In this document: positions 8,819 through 20,858 of the stretch, piece by piece
Numbering within the stretch: the first letter of the stretch is position 1
How the letters are laid out: every line of letters starts with the position of its first letter
From: Nitzschia sp. DOCU1
Lineage: Eukaryota; Bacillariophyta; Bacillariophyceae; Bacillariales; Bacillariaceae
Direction: 5' to 3'
Length of the DNA: 64,000 nt
Assembly (NCBI GenBank): GCA_951394045.1
Contig: OX595990.1
Coordinates: 558,001-622,000 of the forward strand
Program-made: the position numbers and the translations under genes
Notes under the pieces: generated by a model
Database searches by the model: none
The model's input: only the letters and a program-made list of their open reading frames with translations
What the model was told of the DNA's origin: nothing

Positions 8819-11535
8819 ATGACCAGTGTTGAGTCCCCACCAAAGAAGGCGGAAGAGAAACCGAAGGTTAGAATAATGAACCCTGAGGATATTGAGTCTG
8901 CTCCTGAGAAAACGAATGGGGCGTCGGAAAAAAAAATCTTTGACCAGAGTTCTAGGAGCAACAGTGATGTTGATCAAGACTCGGTTAGTTCAGTCGGTCG
9001 GCAACGGCGTAAGTCGAACATGATGGTAATAGGCCTTATTATCTTTCTAGGAGCGGCCACATGCGCTGCGTTTCTGGCTCTGGGCATCACAGCGGCGAAA
9101 AAGGATCAGGAGGAGCAGTTTACCCGGCGCGCCGACGACATAATAAGCCGCATGCAAAGATCGTGGGAAGATTACGAGACGGCCGCAGCTTGGGTTCATG
9201 GACGATGCCGAGGCCGCAACTTTACGAGAAATCAATTTCGCAGGACCTATGAGTACTTAATTGCCTCTGGGCTCCAGTTTCAGGCCTCACAGTTTGATCC
9301 CAACATTACCAACGACGAACGGCCGGCTGCCGAAGAAGAGGCCCGCAAGTTTTATGAAGAAAATTATCCTTCGGTCGACTATCGAGGCTTTGTCGGCTTT
9401 AACTTCGACAACTCGACCCAGTTGGATCCAAGGAACGAATCGGCCTTTTACTTCCCGATTCATTATATGGAGCCGGTGGTAGGGAACGAGCGGGCCATCG
9501 ACCTGGACTACCATGCGTCTGGATCGAGAAAGCGCACAGTCCTCTTCGCCATAGACAATGGTCTTCCAGCCTTGACAGACCGCCTTGTTCTCGTTCAGGA
9601 GACCACGAAGAGTGCTTATGGCGTGGTGCTCATGCATCCAGGCTATCCCCTCAGTGACCTGGTGGAGGAGGATGAAGTCTGGCCCAGGGATCTGGCTTCT
9701 ATTGTCATCCGCATCCCTGACCTCATACGTCGGGCTGCTGTAGACACTGGTATTTCTTCTGCTGTTTACATTTACGATGCCTCTGATTCCGGTGGTGTGC
9801 CGCGGTTTTTGGGGGCCGCTGAGATTCTTGTCGACTCGGCCAAAGATGCTGACGATCTTCCGGAGATCGTCTTCTTGCAAGAGGTCGAGCTCGATGAATT
9901 GCGTCAAATCGATACTCTTTATAAGGAAGAAACCATTGAGGCTGCCAACAAGGACTGGATAGTTGTTGTTCATTCCCTGGATGGGTCTTATCAACCAGAC
10001 CTGGTCTTTGTTATTCTGGGGGGCGTCATCATATTTGTTGCAAGTGCCGGTTTGGCTTACTGGGTTCTCGCCAATACACGACGTATGGATGAAGTCAACC
10101 GCATGCGTTCACAAGCCGAAGGGGAACGGGCGGCTTTAATTCTGGAAAATGCCCGCAAGGCCACCAAGGCTGAACGAGAGCTCAATGATTTTATTGCACA
10201 CGAGGTATGTTCCCATTGGCATCTTGCAGACAGGTTATTTGCGACTCGTTCATCCACGCTCACCCACTTTCCATGCAAATATCCAGGTCCGGAATCCAGT
10301 CGCTGCTGCCATGTCAGCATGCAGCTTCGTCAAAGCGGCCGTCAACGAGTCCGAACCGCTAGTTTCCAAAGAATCCCGAGACGAGATTCGAGAAGATGTT
10401 GAGATTATTGACAATGCACTTCGCTTTGTGAACGACCTGCTCCGAAATATGTTGGATATGCATCGTGCCGCCAACAAGCAACTCAAGGTCAGCATGACAC
10501 CAACAGATCTTCTTCATGATGTCCTCGAGCCAGTACAGTCAATGTTACCCCAACGAGACTCAAAATTCAAAGTTCTTGTGGAATGTCCTGAAGGTCTTGT
10601 CGTCATGACGGATCGCCTTCGACTCAAGCAAGTCTGCCTCAACTTGGGACGAAACAGTGTCAAATTTGTTGATGAGGGATTTATTCGACTTAAGGCGGAG
10701 GTTGTGAATAACGAAGTCAACATTTTCATTGAAGATTCTGGCCCTGGAATCCCAGTGGAGAAGCGAACAATTCTGTTCTCAAAGTTCCAGGAGAGTTTGG
10801 ATAGTCTCAGTCAGGGAACCGTGAGTATGCTTCGTTTTTGGTGAATGGAACCGTCGTTACTCTTTGTGCTTATTCTACTTGACTGTGCCGTCCAAATTGC
10901 AGGGAATCGGATTATTCTTGTGTCAAAATCTCGTTAAGCTCATGGAGGGAGAGATTTATTTGGACGAAGACTACCAAAGTGGAATCAAGGGATACCCCGG
11001 TACCCGCTTCGTTGTGAATCTCAAGCGTGAGCCGATTGATCCCCGATTTATTCATGATTACCATTCTAGCTCGGCGGGAGGAACGGGGGAAACATTCCCG
11101 ATAGAATCAGACGAAGAGGATTCAGCTGTGCACGAACTTCCAGAGGCACTGTCGATATTGTTTGTAGACGACGATCCGATCCTTCGAAAGTTGTTCACCC
11201 GTACTGTCCGCACAGTGGCGCCGGCCTGGAGGATCAGGGAAGCATCCAATGGAGAGACTGCACTCCGACTGGTGGAAGAGGACACTTTCGATTTGATTTT
11301 CGTCGATATGTACATGGCTAGTATAGAAAAGCAGCTGCTTGGAACGGAAACGGTTCGTGAATTGCGAAACCGTGGCATCAATTGTCGAATCTGCGGTCTG
11401 TCGGCCAACGATAAGGAGAGCGAGTTCTTGGATGCCGGCGCCAATGTTTTCACGTTCAAGCCCTTCCCTTGTGAGGCAAGAGCACTTGTGCAAGAGCTCA
11501 CACGAGTGCTCTTCAAAGACGGGCAGGCCGATTGA
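8819..11535 (+). CDS. Hybrid sensor histidine kinase with CHASE-like extracellular domain and receiver
   Basis: Three exons (8819-10204, 10287-10820, 10903-11535), with two 82-bp introns both in phase 0; product 850 residues. A cytoplasmic N-terminus leads to helix TM1 (68-92), an extracellular region of about 300 residues that looks like a CHASE sensor (the FVGFNFDNST and VLFAIDNGLP segments fit), TM2 (about 396-417) and a coiled linker. The phosphoaccepting H-box is FIAHEVRNPV (His461); intron 1 falls directly after Glu462. The N-box is NLGRNSVKF, the G1 box EDSGPGIP and the G2 box GTGIGLF, with intron 2 splitting the latter after GT. The C-terminal receiver has the acidic pocket DDD 729-731, phosphoacceptor Asp775 and Lys826. 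All catalytic residues are present, so an active membrane two-component sensor is expected. The ligand is unknown, and no phosphotransfer (HPt) or output gene lies nearby. Confidence 0.9.
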
Positions 11536-12251
11536 CAGTCAAAACGCTGCCAAGGATTATGATGCCATGGTAGCAGTCCGATGGACGGACTAGAGGTTGT
11601 CGAGGCTCGACTTTCCGCACCATTCGGAACGAGACCAATGGCGATTTCTTCAAACTTCGCGCATGCAAAGCAAGCACTGTCACCCACTGGCTCGGGCGGA
11701 TTGCCATGCCCAGAAATGGAGCGACCTTGTATGATGTATGCGATTTCACGTACGTGAAACAATATGACTTATCGATAGTACAGTTGTACGATAAACAGCT
11801 ATTACCTTGCTACTATGACATGATCCCTCTACATAATCCCGGCAATTGCTCCTCCTGAACAGAATGAGTTGAGTCTTCTTGACAATCTCGTTGTCATCGT
11901 AAGGCTCTAGCTAGCTGTTTGATAGATTGAATGCTCATAGTAGCCGTATCCCACGCTGATGAGGCAAAACACCAAACGACACGTCAACACGGCTCGGCGG
12001 ACCGACTGACACGCGGGATGACGTCACTTTCATTACTCCCCGCCTCCTCGTCTCTCTCGCCGCAAAAAATGCCTCCAACAAGCGAGCTAGCAAGAACGCG
12101 AGACGAGAGCCAAACGATCCATCACCATGATGCTCACCCTCTCTATCTGGCGTTACGTTCGTGTGGAGTCATCGTCTCTTGGCGCGCAATAGTGCTATTG
12201 GACGCAAGACCAAGGACGATTTCACGAATGCCATATTATCTTGTTGTGGAC
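11536..12251. other. Intergenic region
   Basis: 3' flank of the histidine kinase and 5' flank of the sulfurtransferase. The frame of the sulfurtransferase stays open upstream to 11931, but that part has no signal-peptide character and probably is not translated. No RNA gene or repeat was seen. Confidence 0.45.
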
Positions 12252-13611
12252 ATGATGACTCGGTGGTCCTCCCTTTTTGTGTTTTCCGCCAGTTGCTTTT
12301 GGTCCCAGCTAGCGCTGGGATCCACATCCAGCAGCATGAAGCGTTCACTATTGCTGCCAGCATTTGCATCCCATCCACGGAAATCTCATCTCTTTTCGTC
12401 TTCTTCTTCGAGTTGTAATTTTCACCACCGTGACAAAAAGAATTTATGGTCGGTCGAAGAATGCATAGAACAACGACACAACCTCAAATTCATTGATGGA
12501 TCCTGGTATCACAAGGGTGAACGAAATGGACGACAAGAGTATGTGGTATTCTTGCTATCGTGGTAGATTCCAAGCACAGATTTTTCTCATGATTGTTGTT
12601 TTGTGTTCCTGCTGATTGTCGTATACTACTGTATATTTGCAGATTCGAACAGGGGCCACGAATACCTGGCGCTCACTATTGGGATATGGATGATATTGCA
12701 ACTTCCCAGGAATTGTTTCCCGATTTGAATCCCAAAGGACTTCGGGTCATGTTCCCACCCAAGGTATGCCAGTATTTTGGAGCTAGATAGCTCTAGTATT
12801 GAAATGTGTGAATTCTCCTACTAGTACTACTACGTGCGCATACGTCATCTCACCCCACTGTTGAAAATGACGACTTGTGTGCATTCAGTCTTTGATTGCT
12901 GCCGCCTTGAAAGCAATGAATATCACAACAATCCAATCCTATTCTTCCAGTAAGGCTGCTGCTGCCGACGACAATACTATTAATGATGATATGATCGATC
13001 CAATCATTATTTATGGCCGACGAGGATGTTTCTTTACGCCGCGCATTTGGTATCTGTTGAAAACGTTTGGTCATGATCGTGTAGGATTACTCCAAGGCTC
13101 CTTGGAAGATTGGATGGCCGCGGGTGGTCCTGTCGACGATACGCCCATATCCTATGGAATACATGCCAAGGATTTGGTAGCATCAACAACGCATGATGAC
13201 GATGACGACAAGTTGGAACGATTGGTCGACATGGCCCAAGTCTTGGAACAATTGAACAACAATAATGTCAAATTCATTGATACCCGTGGTTCTGACAATT
13301 TTGCCAAGGGTCATTTACCAGGTGCCATTTCGATACCCTATCGTTCCTTGGTGCAAAAAGACAATCCGTTGGTGTTGAAATCTCGACCAGAATTGCTTGC
13401 TATTCTACAAGCTGCCGGTATTATTGATGATAGTACAAATATTTGGTTGTCGTGTGGATCGGGTGTCTCGGTATGTCACATGGCCTTGGCCTTGGACGAA
13501 TGTGGATACCCTCCTGCTATGATTTACGATGGTAGTTGGAATGAATGGGGCTCGGATCCAGATACTCCCAAGGAAGTTTCGAAAATGACGAATGACGAAT
13601 TTTCATCATGA
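12252..13611 (+). CDS. Two-domain rhodanese: thiosulfate/3-mercaptopyruvate sulfurtransferase
   Basis: Three exons (12252-12538, 12643-12763, 12889-13611), 376 residues. Start chosen at the first ATG of a pair that gives a signal peptide (MMTRWSSLFVFSASCFWSQL); further targeting to an organelle is possible. The N-terminal rhodanese domain (about 65-225) has the RIPGAHYWDMDD segment typical of this family and no catalytic Cys in its loop, the usual state of the inactive half. The C-terminal domain (about 250-365) has FIDTRG, GHLPGAISIPY and the active loop CGSGVS with nucleophile Cys325; CG[S]GV(T/S) loops are typical of thiosulfate/mercaptopyruvate sulfurtransferases. The enzyme moves sulfane sulfur from thiosulfate or 3-mercaptopyruvate to acceptors such as cyanide or thiols. 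It was not possible to decide between the two donors by eye. Confidence 0.88.
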
Positions 13612-14088
13612 ATAACAACAACAATAACAAGGACACAAGACGAGTATAGGTATAGGTAGGTCTCATGGCGATTTTGATCCAGATAGATATAGTAGCGATC
13701 GTAGTAGCAGTAGTGCAATGACTCGAGGGAGCATTCGCTCGGCACAGCAGTCCAACGACTACTGCGACCAGTCCGATCGAGATGTTTTTTGGTAGAGGAT
13801 GTTGTGTGGCCCCTAGACGACTGACTCCTTCGACCATTTGATTCCGCGCCAATTTTCATGCCACCCCAGTTTCCTTCTTGGTACATTTGGCTACGAGAAG
13901 TCTCGTAGTAGCCCAGCGTCCTGCTTCCGCCATGGTTCGCACATGATGCATGGATTGATGAGCCTGAAACCCTGCACCTCTCTTCTCCATTCATTCACAA
14001 CGTCCAAGTAGAGCAACAGCGTCCCACTGCTCATTAATCATTATCATTCTTCTTTAGTAGTGTTGTTGTTTTGCATCATTGCCACAAT
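13612..14088. other. Intergenic region
   Basis: Short spacer between two same-strand genes; it starts with an AAC/AAT-rich 3' flank. No features were recognised beyond random open frames on the minus strand. Confidence 0.4.
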
Positions 14089-17000
14089 ATGATGCAATCG
14101 ATGCGATCTTTGATTCAATCCATGACGCCAACCGTGTCTCGTCGTGGTCGAACTAATGACATAAAAGCTGGCAACCAAAAAGGCGACGGCACACCCGACA
14201 CGGCCGCGTCGTCAAGTCCGGACAAGGCAGCAGATGCACCCATTAGTATTCCCGACTTGTATCTCTTGCTCGATACTCAATTACGAGTCAATATTGGTAC
14301 ATCGGTCAAATGTGGCATTTGTCTATGTACGTTGCAAACGCCGATTGCTCGTACACCGTGTGGTCATGCCTTTTGTCATGGTTGTCTCTTGGCGAGTTGG
14401 ATGGCAGGAAAGACAAAATGTCCCGAATGTCAAACGCTCGTCAAAGGTGGCAAACGCGCTCTCCAAGTGGAATGTGACGGTCACTTGGCAGAATTGGCAC
14501 GACTCTATAAAGCCAGCTTGCGAGAATTCGGATTTGCACCTTCGGTCTATCAAGAGAATTTTACCACATTGACGCAAAAACCACCTACGGACGATGATGA
14601 CGACGATGATGATGATGATAATGACAAGCAATTGCAACGATGGCACGTGGCCGCCACGTGGCAACAACAAGCCTTGCCACGGTTGCAGCCTACCAAGATG
14701 CAACTAGAAGAAAATCAACTCGTCGTACAAGCCAATCAACAAGCTTGTCAACGAGCGGGTTATACTACTGGCACTGCTGCTGCTGCAAATGACCATGATG
14801 ATACAATGGCAGCAGACACGACAAATCTCCTGGCATTGCCCAATACTCAAGATATTTTGGATGAAGCACGAGAACAACAAGTGGCAGACTATGAACTACT
14901 AGAAGATGATGACATTGTGGAATCTTCAGAAGGATCCGGCAAAAGTGTCCGTTTTCAAGTCATGGCTCCTCTGGCGTCGACTGTAACGACGCGACGACGA
15001 CAACAACATGACTCCAAGCCGGCCGCCGTCCAAAAGTCTCCCATTCAGAAACCGGCAATGGCATCTCCCGTGCCTCATGCCACTACTGCTGCTGTTGCTG
15101 CAGGTAGTCCCTTTGTGGCTCCTTGGTTGTCTCCCATTGACAAGAAGACATCCTTGTCACCCATCATGCTCGAGGGTGACGACGACGAAGAAGAAGACGG
15201 TAAACCCAGGGCTGTTTCGGATCAGGATCAGGCAACTGTGAAAGATACTACTGCTACTATGAGTACTGGCATCCAAGACATTTGTTTGGACACTGTCAAC
15301 GACACGGTGGCTACTGGCGTCGCAGTGGATGCAAGTGCGGTTGCCAATGATCAGCTGGATCCAAAAGAGGACGACGACAAGAACAAGGCAACCGAACCGG
15401 CAGTGTTATTCCAAGGGGAACCGTTGACTGCTGCTCTTGCTGCTGCTGCTGCTAGCAGTAGTACAGCAGAGCCCGATCTGGCGTCTCTTGTCGCACAGGA
15501 CGATTCAACTGTGGAAACCAAGACGGACAATAAACCCCGCGTCTCAGGATTGGTGGAAGATTCCTTTGGGGCCTTGCATTGGACACGTCGAGCGTCCTTG
15601 ACTCTATCGTCGACGCAAGAAGACGACGACGACGACGATGATCAACCACCCATGACCTTGACCATGACATATGATGATCCGTCTCGAGATTATGCTCTGT
15701 TCATGGCACAAGTGGAAGCTCAAGAAGAAAATGCTGCTGCTGGAGTTGAGAGTACGAGCATCATTATGGGAGGACCCGACGAGACGACGATTACCGATGA
15801 TAAGAATGACGTCAATCACGAGAAGGAAGAGCAGGACGATTCGCAAGAAACGACAGTCCGACAGGGTGGTCGACCGTCTTTGGAAGCGGGCGAGCTTGCA
15901 CAACACGAAGCGTTGACGTTTGACTCGGACAAGACGGCACCCATGGATAGTAGTGATGAAGATGCTGATGATTTCAATGTCAACAACCATGATACTGGTG
16001 ATGACGAGGAACAGGAAGAAGATGCCAAGCCCCCTGCTCAATCGACTGCGGCTACTACGACAATTATCGCACGAGATACTACTACTGCTAGTACCGACAG
16101 TCCTACAGCAGCAGCATTGACGACGACGACGACAAGTCCGGCCAACGTGGCCATTCGCCCTACTCGACCACGAGCTCGTAGTGAACCCACTCCTCGTCAA
16201 ACGCCCCGAGCTACCACGGAAGATGCGACTTGTACCACTTTCTCCGTGGGTGATATTGTCAATGTCCAAGCCCGAACTTGGAGCGGCATTAACAAGCCCG
16301 GCGGTGTGGCCCGCATTACCCGCGTTCATCCTGACGGATCCTACAATGTTGCCTATGTACTTGGCGGCAAGGAATCCAATGTTGATTCTGTCTTTGTATC
16401 CGAGTCGGAAGCAGCAACTAATAGCGGCAAACGAAAGCGACGAGAGACAGCGGAAGCGGCATTGCCCACGGCCTTGTTGCAAGCCTTGGCAGCGGAGGGT
16501 TATGACACGACTGGCGCTGTGACTTGGGAGCAAGCCCAGCAAGCGGCGGCATGTCGTCCCGAGGTCAAAAGTAGTGTCAAAGCCAACACCAAAAAGTCCC
16601 CGAAACTAAAGGATGTAACGAATCAGTCCACTTCGCCGCAGGCTGCAGATTCGGAGCCAAGTTGGGGAGCCAAGAAGAAGACGAAACGAAGTACTTCTAC
16701 CGACCGCCGCAAGAACATACGGGGCTCCAAGGACAAGCGTAATGAAAGTGACCTTGCTCCCACCGACGCTGACAAGAAGCCAAAGGCCGCAGAGAAGCCA
16801 CAGCAAAAGACTGGTGCGTCTACTGGTAGTCGGAAACGAAAAAGCAGCTCTGGCACTAGCGAAGCTACGGCGTCCAAGAAGAAGGGTCGGGGTTCACTGC
16901 CGGATGCCGAGGACGCCCCAAAATCGGCCCAGGTAACAGAATCGCCGATGATTTCCAACGAGGAGGCAATCCAAGTGGCCGATGCCAAATACAAGGAACT

Positions 17001-17861
17001 TTGGGAGGACGCAATCAAAAACAAAGTTATCCAGGTTACGGCGTCGGCCCTTTCAGAAGACGACACGGCGGTTCTCAAAGCGTTGGCTGGCAAAGTACTG
17101 ACCGGAGATGGTAAGTCCTGCTGATCTAATAGAGTGAATGTCTATGGCTTTCCCAATGCTCAAAAGTCTCTTGCATTCCAGTCACCGTCAAGCTCTCAGA
17201 CAACTTTAACAAAAAGACGACGCTGTGTGTCATGCCATTGGACACCGATCCTCAGAGTGGAATTAGCGTCACTCGCATGCGCACGGCCAAAGCAATGCGA
17301 GCCACACTCTCTGGAATCCCAATCGTTTCCCCTGCTTGGGTCGAGGCCAGTTCGGAACAGAATGCCCCCGTTCTACCTACTCCCGAAATGCTTGCTCGTT
17401 CGCTGCCTACCAAAACCGACTCTATCATTGCCAGCGGAGAGGCTCACTTCGGTGTCGCTCGCTTGGCTGCACACTTTGCGCAAAAGGCGCCCCTTCCGTT
17501 CGAGAATTATTACTTCTTTTTCTGCGGCACCTTTTCGGCCAACATTCGCAAAGATTTGCAGGTTTTGGTGCGAGACGCGGGTGCCAAAGTCTTGTCGAAT
17601 GCAGCGGCCGTTACAGCGCAACTGGGCAAGGCCCGCGTCGTTTTGTTGTGCCACGATTCACCCACTGGTACCATTGTGCCCACCCCACTGGCAAAGGAAG
17701 TGTATGGTGCCTTGAAGGCCGATGCTTCCAGCGTCTTGGTCGTAAATGCGCAATGGATCTCCGAATCCATCACTTGCGCCAAGGCCTTGCCAGCCAAGGA
17801 CTTTGCACCAGTCAACGCCAAGGCAAAGGAACTTTGGCTGCTTGGTAATCAACAATCCTAA
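14089..17861 (+). CDS. RING-Tudor-tandem BRCT protein, probable chromatin/DNA-damage E3 ligase
   Basis: Two exons (14089-17110 and 17182-17861; 71-bp intron, one base of the split codon on the left), 1,233 residues. A C3HC4 RING finger near 75-125 has CGIC, then PCGHAFCHGC and CPEC. A very long acidic, Ser/Thr/Asp-rich disordered region (about 130-700) follows. A Tudor-like barrel near 715-775 reads VGDIVNVQARTWSGINKPGG and continues to ITRVHPDGSYNVAYVLGG. A Lys-rich basic stretch leads to two BRCT repeats (about 990-1095, with IPIVSPAWVEAS, and about 1110-1220, with YYFFFCGTFS and VVNAQWISES). RING plus tandem BRCT is the BRCA1 plan; Tudor plus tandem BRCT is the 53BP1/Crb2 plan. Reading methylated histones and phosphoproteins while ubiquitinating nearby chromatin is the likely job, by inference. 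An alternative start is the ATG at 14092. Confidence 0.82.
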
Positions 17862-17917
17862 TCATTTCATCCACCAATAGTCCACATAAATATTTGCACC
17901 ACACCAACCCAACCATT

Positions 17918-19636
17918 CTAGATTCCATTCGAAATGGCATTCAATTCGTGTCGAATCAAATAGGCCAGCGTCACATAGCCAGCTTTGGTATTCATGGTAC
18001 CCACAGGAAGCCAATGCACTCGTAAATGGGCCATGTTGTTGAACAAATCCCAGTCCAGCATGGCGGGATCACCCGTCAAATTGAAATCTTGCTTGAAATC
18101 ATAGCCCCCATCTTCATCATAGTACAAAATAAGCGTGGCACCCTTGGGCAAAAAGGTGGCCGTCATGGATCCTCCTCCACAGGTGCTGACAAAGATGCGT
18201 GTTTGGGAAACGAGTTCGACTTGTTCCCGCAATCCCATTTTGGACAATTCGACTGTTTGGACGAGAATGTCGGGAAAGGATTTTGCCAAAGCAGTCTGTT
18301 GACTCACAAAATTGGCATCTCGAGGTGGATCCGAAGAGGAGTGTGCACTCAACACGATACGAACCGGATTGTCACGAGGCGGAACAATTGGAAGATTCAA
18401 ATTGTGTAGGAGAGCATTTCGAAATTGATAGAGCAAAGCACCCTTGGCCGTATTCTGAACAGAGTGAGTCTCTTTGGGCATGAGCCATCCGTGATCTTTG
18501 AGTCCATGGTCTGTCAGCATGCCTATGCCGGCCATGGCATGCCTGGCGCAGACCCAAGTACTACCATTAGCTTCCGTATTCGTCTCCTTGGGATTGAACT
18601 TGATTGTTTTGACCGACGTGAATGTCTTTGGGTCCACTCCCAACAAAGGCAAGAACTTTTCAAAATGCTCTGAACATTTCTTTCCTTTGCTGCGCCTCAT
18701 TTCACAAGTACCATATAATAGAGGAAGTGTGTCTACTCGGAGCAACATAAGTTGATGAGGATCCGCTAGGGAATCCCCGCTTCCGCCTCCTCCCATCAGA
18801 TGGCTCCATCCAAAGATTTGTAAAAGCGTAAAGATGGGCAAAAAGTCATCCCACAACATGTGACCCACATTGTGCGCCGCAAAGGAGTGAAAGGGTACTA
18901 AAACAACTCTTTCATCGAGCATATAGTACTGGGAGGGTGCTTCCTGGACTCGTTGTGGAAACCACTGGACCTTCTCTATGCCGAGATTGAAACCATTGCC
19001 TTCCCATCGAGGGTTGATGCCTCCGAGAGCTACAGTCAAGTTCGACAGAGACGTATTATGCGAGGAAAGCTCGGTAGAGACATAAGTCTGAGGAACGCGT
19101 TTCGATTGCAGTTCGCGTTCTAGTTGGGATTCCACCACGAAAAATTCGTTGCTCTTGGTATCCAAGCACAAGTTTTCAAACTCACAAGATCGATACAACC
19201 ATGCGGTAGCGGGATTGTGTGTCTCACCCACGCAATGGACGCTAGAATGAAACGGAACATTCTTGTGAAGATATATCGGGTACTCGTTGAAAGTCCCATC
19301 GGCGGGTCGATTGAGTAGTGGTCGTCCCCGCAGAGTACCCGACGAAGAAGCAGTCGGGTCGCTGGACGACTTGGATGAAATGATCCAGGGAAAAATAACC
19401 CCCTGAAACAGCAACAGCGCTCCCACTAGAACATAAAAAAGACATCGTTTCTTTTCTCGACCTACTGATCTCGCGTGGCCCTTATTGCGGGACGAACGAA
19501 TGTTCGACGATGCATTGTTCGATCCCGATGAAGCCGTCGCAGGATGTGCTGGAGCGTGATTCGTCTCGGAAGTTCCTCGCCTCATTCTTGCTGCTTCGAG
19601 ATCATTTCTACCTGGTGACCATTTGTGACCCGCCAT
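17918..19636 (-). CDS. GT61-like (DUF563) type II Golgi glycosyltransferase
   Basis: Single exon, 572 residues. A cytoplasmic, basic N-terminus is followed by a signal anchor at 65-86 (CLFYVLVGALLLFQGVIFPW) and a lumenal domain with several N-x-S/T sites, the layout of a Golgi type II enzyme. The stretch HSFAAHNVGHMLWDDFLPIF matches the conserved His-rich segment of GT61 enzymes, and the C-terminal QVELVSQTRIFVSTCGGGSM, with TFLPKGATLIL after it, matches the family's donor-binding end. GT61 members add xylose, GlcNAc or arabinose to proteins or polysaccharides; the acceptor here is unknown but cell-wall or frustule glycoprotein synthesis fits a diatom. It is convergent with the upstream BRCT gene, only 56 bp away. 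Confidence 0.8.
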   Translation of the reverse strand: MAGHKWSPGRNDLEAARMRRGTSETNHAPAHPATASSGSNNASSNIRSSRNKGHARSVGREKKRCLFYVLVGALLLFQGVIFPWIISSKSSSDPTASSSGTLRGRPLLNRPADGTFNEYPIYLHKNVPFHSSVHCVGETHNPATAWLYRSCEFENLCLDTKSNEFFVVESQLERELQSKRVPQTYVSTELSSHNTSLSNLTVALGGINPRWEGNGFNLGIEKVQWFPQRVQEAPSQYYMLDERVVLVPFHSFAAHNVGHMLWDDFLPIFTLLQIFGWSHLMGGGGSGDSLADPHQLMLLRVDTLPLLYGTCEMRRSKGKKCSEHFEKFLPLLGVDPKTFTSVKTIKFNPKETNTEANGSTWVCARHAMAGIGMLTDHGLKDHGWLMPKETHSVQNTAKGALLYQFRNALLHNLNLPIVPPRDNPVRIVLSAHSSSDPPRDANFVSQQTALAKSFPDILVQTVELSKMGLREQVELVSQTRIFVSTCGGGSMTATFLPKGATLILYYDEDGGYDFKQDFNLTGDPAMLDWDLFNNMAHLRVHWLPVGTMNTKAGYVTLAYLIRHELNAISNGI

Positions 19637-20235
19637 CGTCGAAATGAAAAAACGAAGACTGAATATCGAACAAAGGACGACTCGAACGATTCAATAGGGA
19701 TGGTGAAGAAAACCTCGAGGACCGACCTCGCACCTCCACATGTTCTACCGTAGCAAGGCCTCCGGCCACACCACGGCCATCTACGTACGAAATCGTACCA
19801 AGAAGCACTGGCTATTGGCGATCACACTATGCGTAAACGAATGCCACCGCTTCATAATCATCGGGCTGCTACTAAGAGCAAGTAGTAAGGTCTCGTCTTC
19901 TCTCTCTTCTTTTGCATCATCAGTTGTGTCTTGTACGCGACTACTAGTTAGCTAGTGTTTTTCGAGGGAAGCGCCGCTGCTGGGGGGTGGCAATAGTACG
20001 ACGATACTACTTGCAGCGAATGTGCGCGTTTCGTACTACTACTATGTTATATTGTCCGCCAATAACAGCAGGATAGTAATTTGCCTCCCATACTCTCCTA
20101 CCATTCTCCCTGTCCTCTGTGGTCCCGACCTTCCTGGATGACTGCAGGTACAGGGTAGTACCACCACACTTGCATGAACACGGTAGATCTCAAAGATAAC
20201 AAGAACAAGAAGACGACAAACACCACATTTGGTGG
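19637..20235. other. Intergenic region
   Basis: 5' flank of the glycosyltransferase and 3' flank of the following minus-strand gene. Contains T/A-rich and TACTACTA-rich stretches near 20035 but no recognisable element. Confidence 0.4.
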
Positions 20236-20858
20236 TTACTTTTTCTTTTCATCCTCATCCTCATCATACGAAAGAGAATTGATCTCCTCGAGCTGTTTCT
20301 TCATCTTAAGTCGAGCAACATGCGCCTTGCGAGCAATGAGGCCAATGTATGCTTCGTAGCAAGCAAAGGAAGCAACCAGAATGTTATAGGTACCAAAATT
20401 TTCAAAACCCATACGGAACATGATGAAGAGAAGCATCACATCGCACAAGGACAACCAAGAGGTAGCAAAGTAAAAGTCGGCGACATGAGTTGCTTTCGCT
20501 GCAAATAGGCGCATGCAGCCAACAAGGATGCCCAAGCACCCAGCGATTCCTGCCAACATCTCTTGGTGCTTGTTTTCCTTACAGTCCGGCCAAACATTAT
20601 CCAAAATGATGCGAATCTCCTCTCCTTCCCACGAAGCCGCGTAATTGCAGAAGAAAAGGTTGCGAAGGCCCGTGTAAAAGAAAGGGATCTGGCAAATGTA
20701 ATGGGTTAGAACATGCAATGTCTCTACAGACGCAGTGCTTGTTGTTGGTAACTTACGGCCAATGCGAAATTGATATACTCGTAACTGGAGCCGCGAGTTT
20801 CGTTCACTACAGCAATAGATTCGCGGTTGCGAAAGGAGGCGGAAGCGCGACGAAACAT
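20236..20858 (-). CDS. Small multi-pass membrane protein, unknown family
   Basis: Two exons (20757-20858 and 20236-20688), joined over a 68-bp GTAAGT...CAG intron in phase 0; 184 residues. The first exon starts MFRRASASFRNRE and is in a different frame from the long open frame that reads through the intron, so a plain open-frame call would give a wrong N-terminus. Hydrophobic helices occur near 35-50, 75-95 (AGIAGCLGILVGCMRLFAA), 100-125 (SLCDVMLLFIMFRMGF) and 128-145. The C-terminus is charged and ends in a Lys/Asp/Glu tract (YDEDEDEKKK) that could serve as an ER-retrieval-like dilysine tail. No enzymatic motif was seen and I do not recognise the family. Confidence 0.72.

Noticed and set aside
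9287..9994. 235-codon minus-strand frame inside the histidine kinase gene
   Set aside because: It lies opposite the CHASE-like domain, whose sense frame has clear motifs; no motif or start context on the minus strand.
14323..16542. Minus-strand open frames opposite the RING-BRCT gene
   Set aside because: They are reverse-strand shadows of low-complexity Asp/Thr-rich coding sequence and contain no domain signature.
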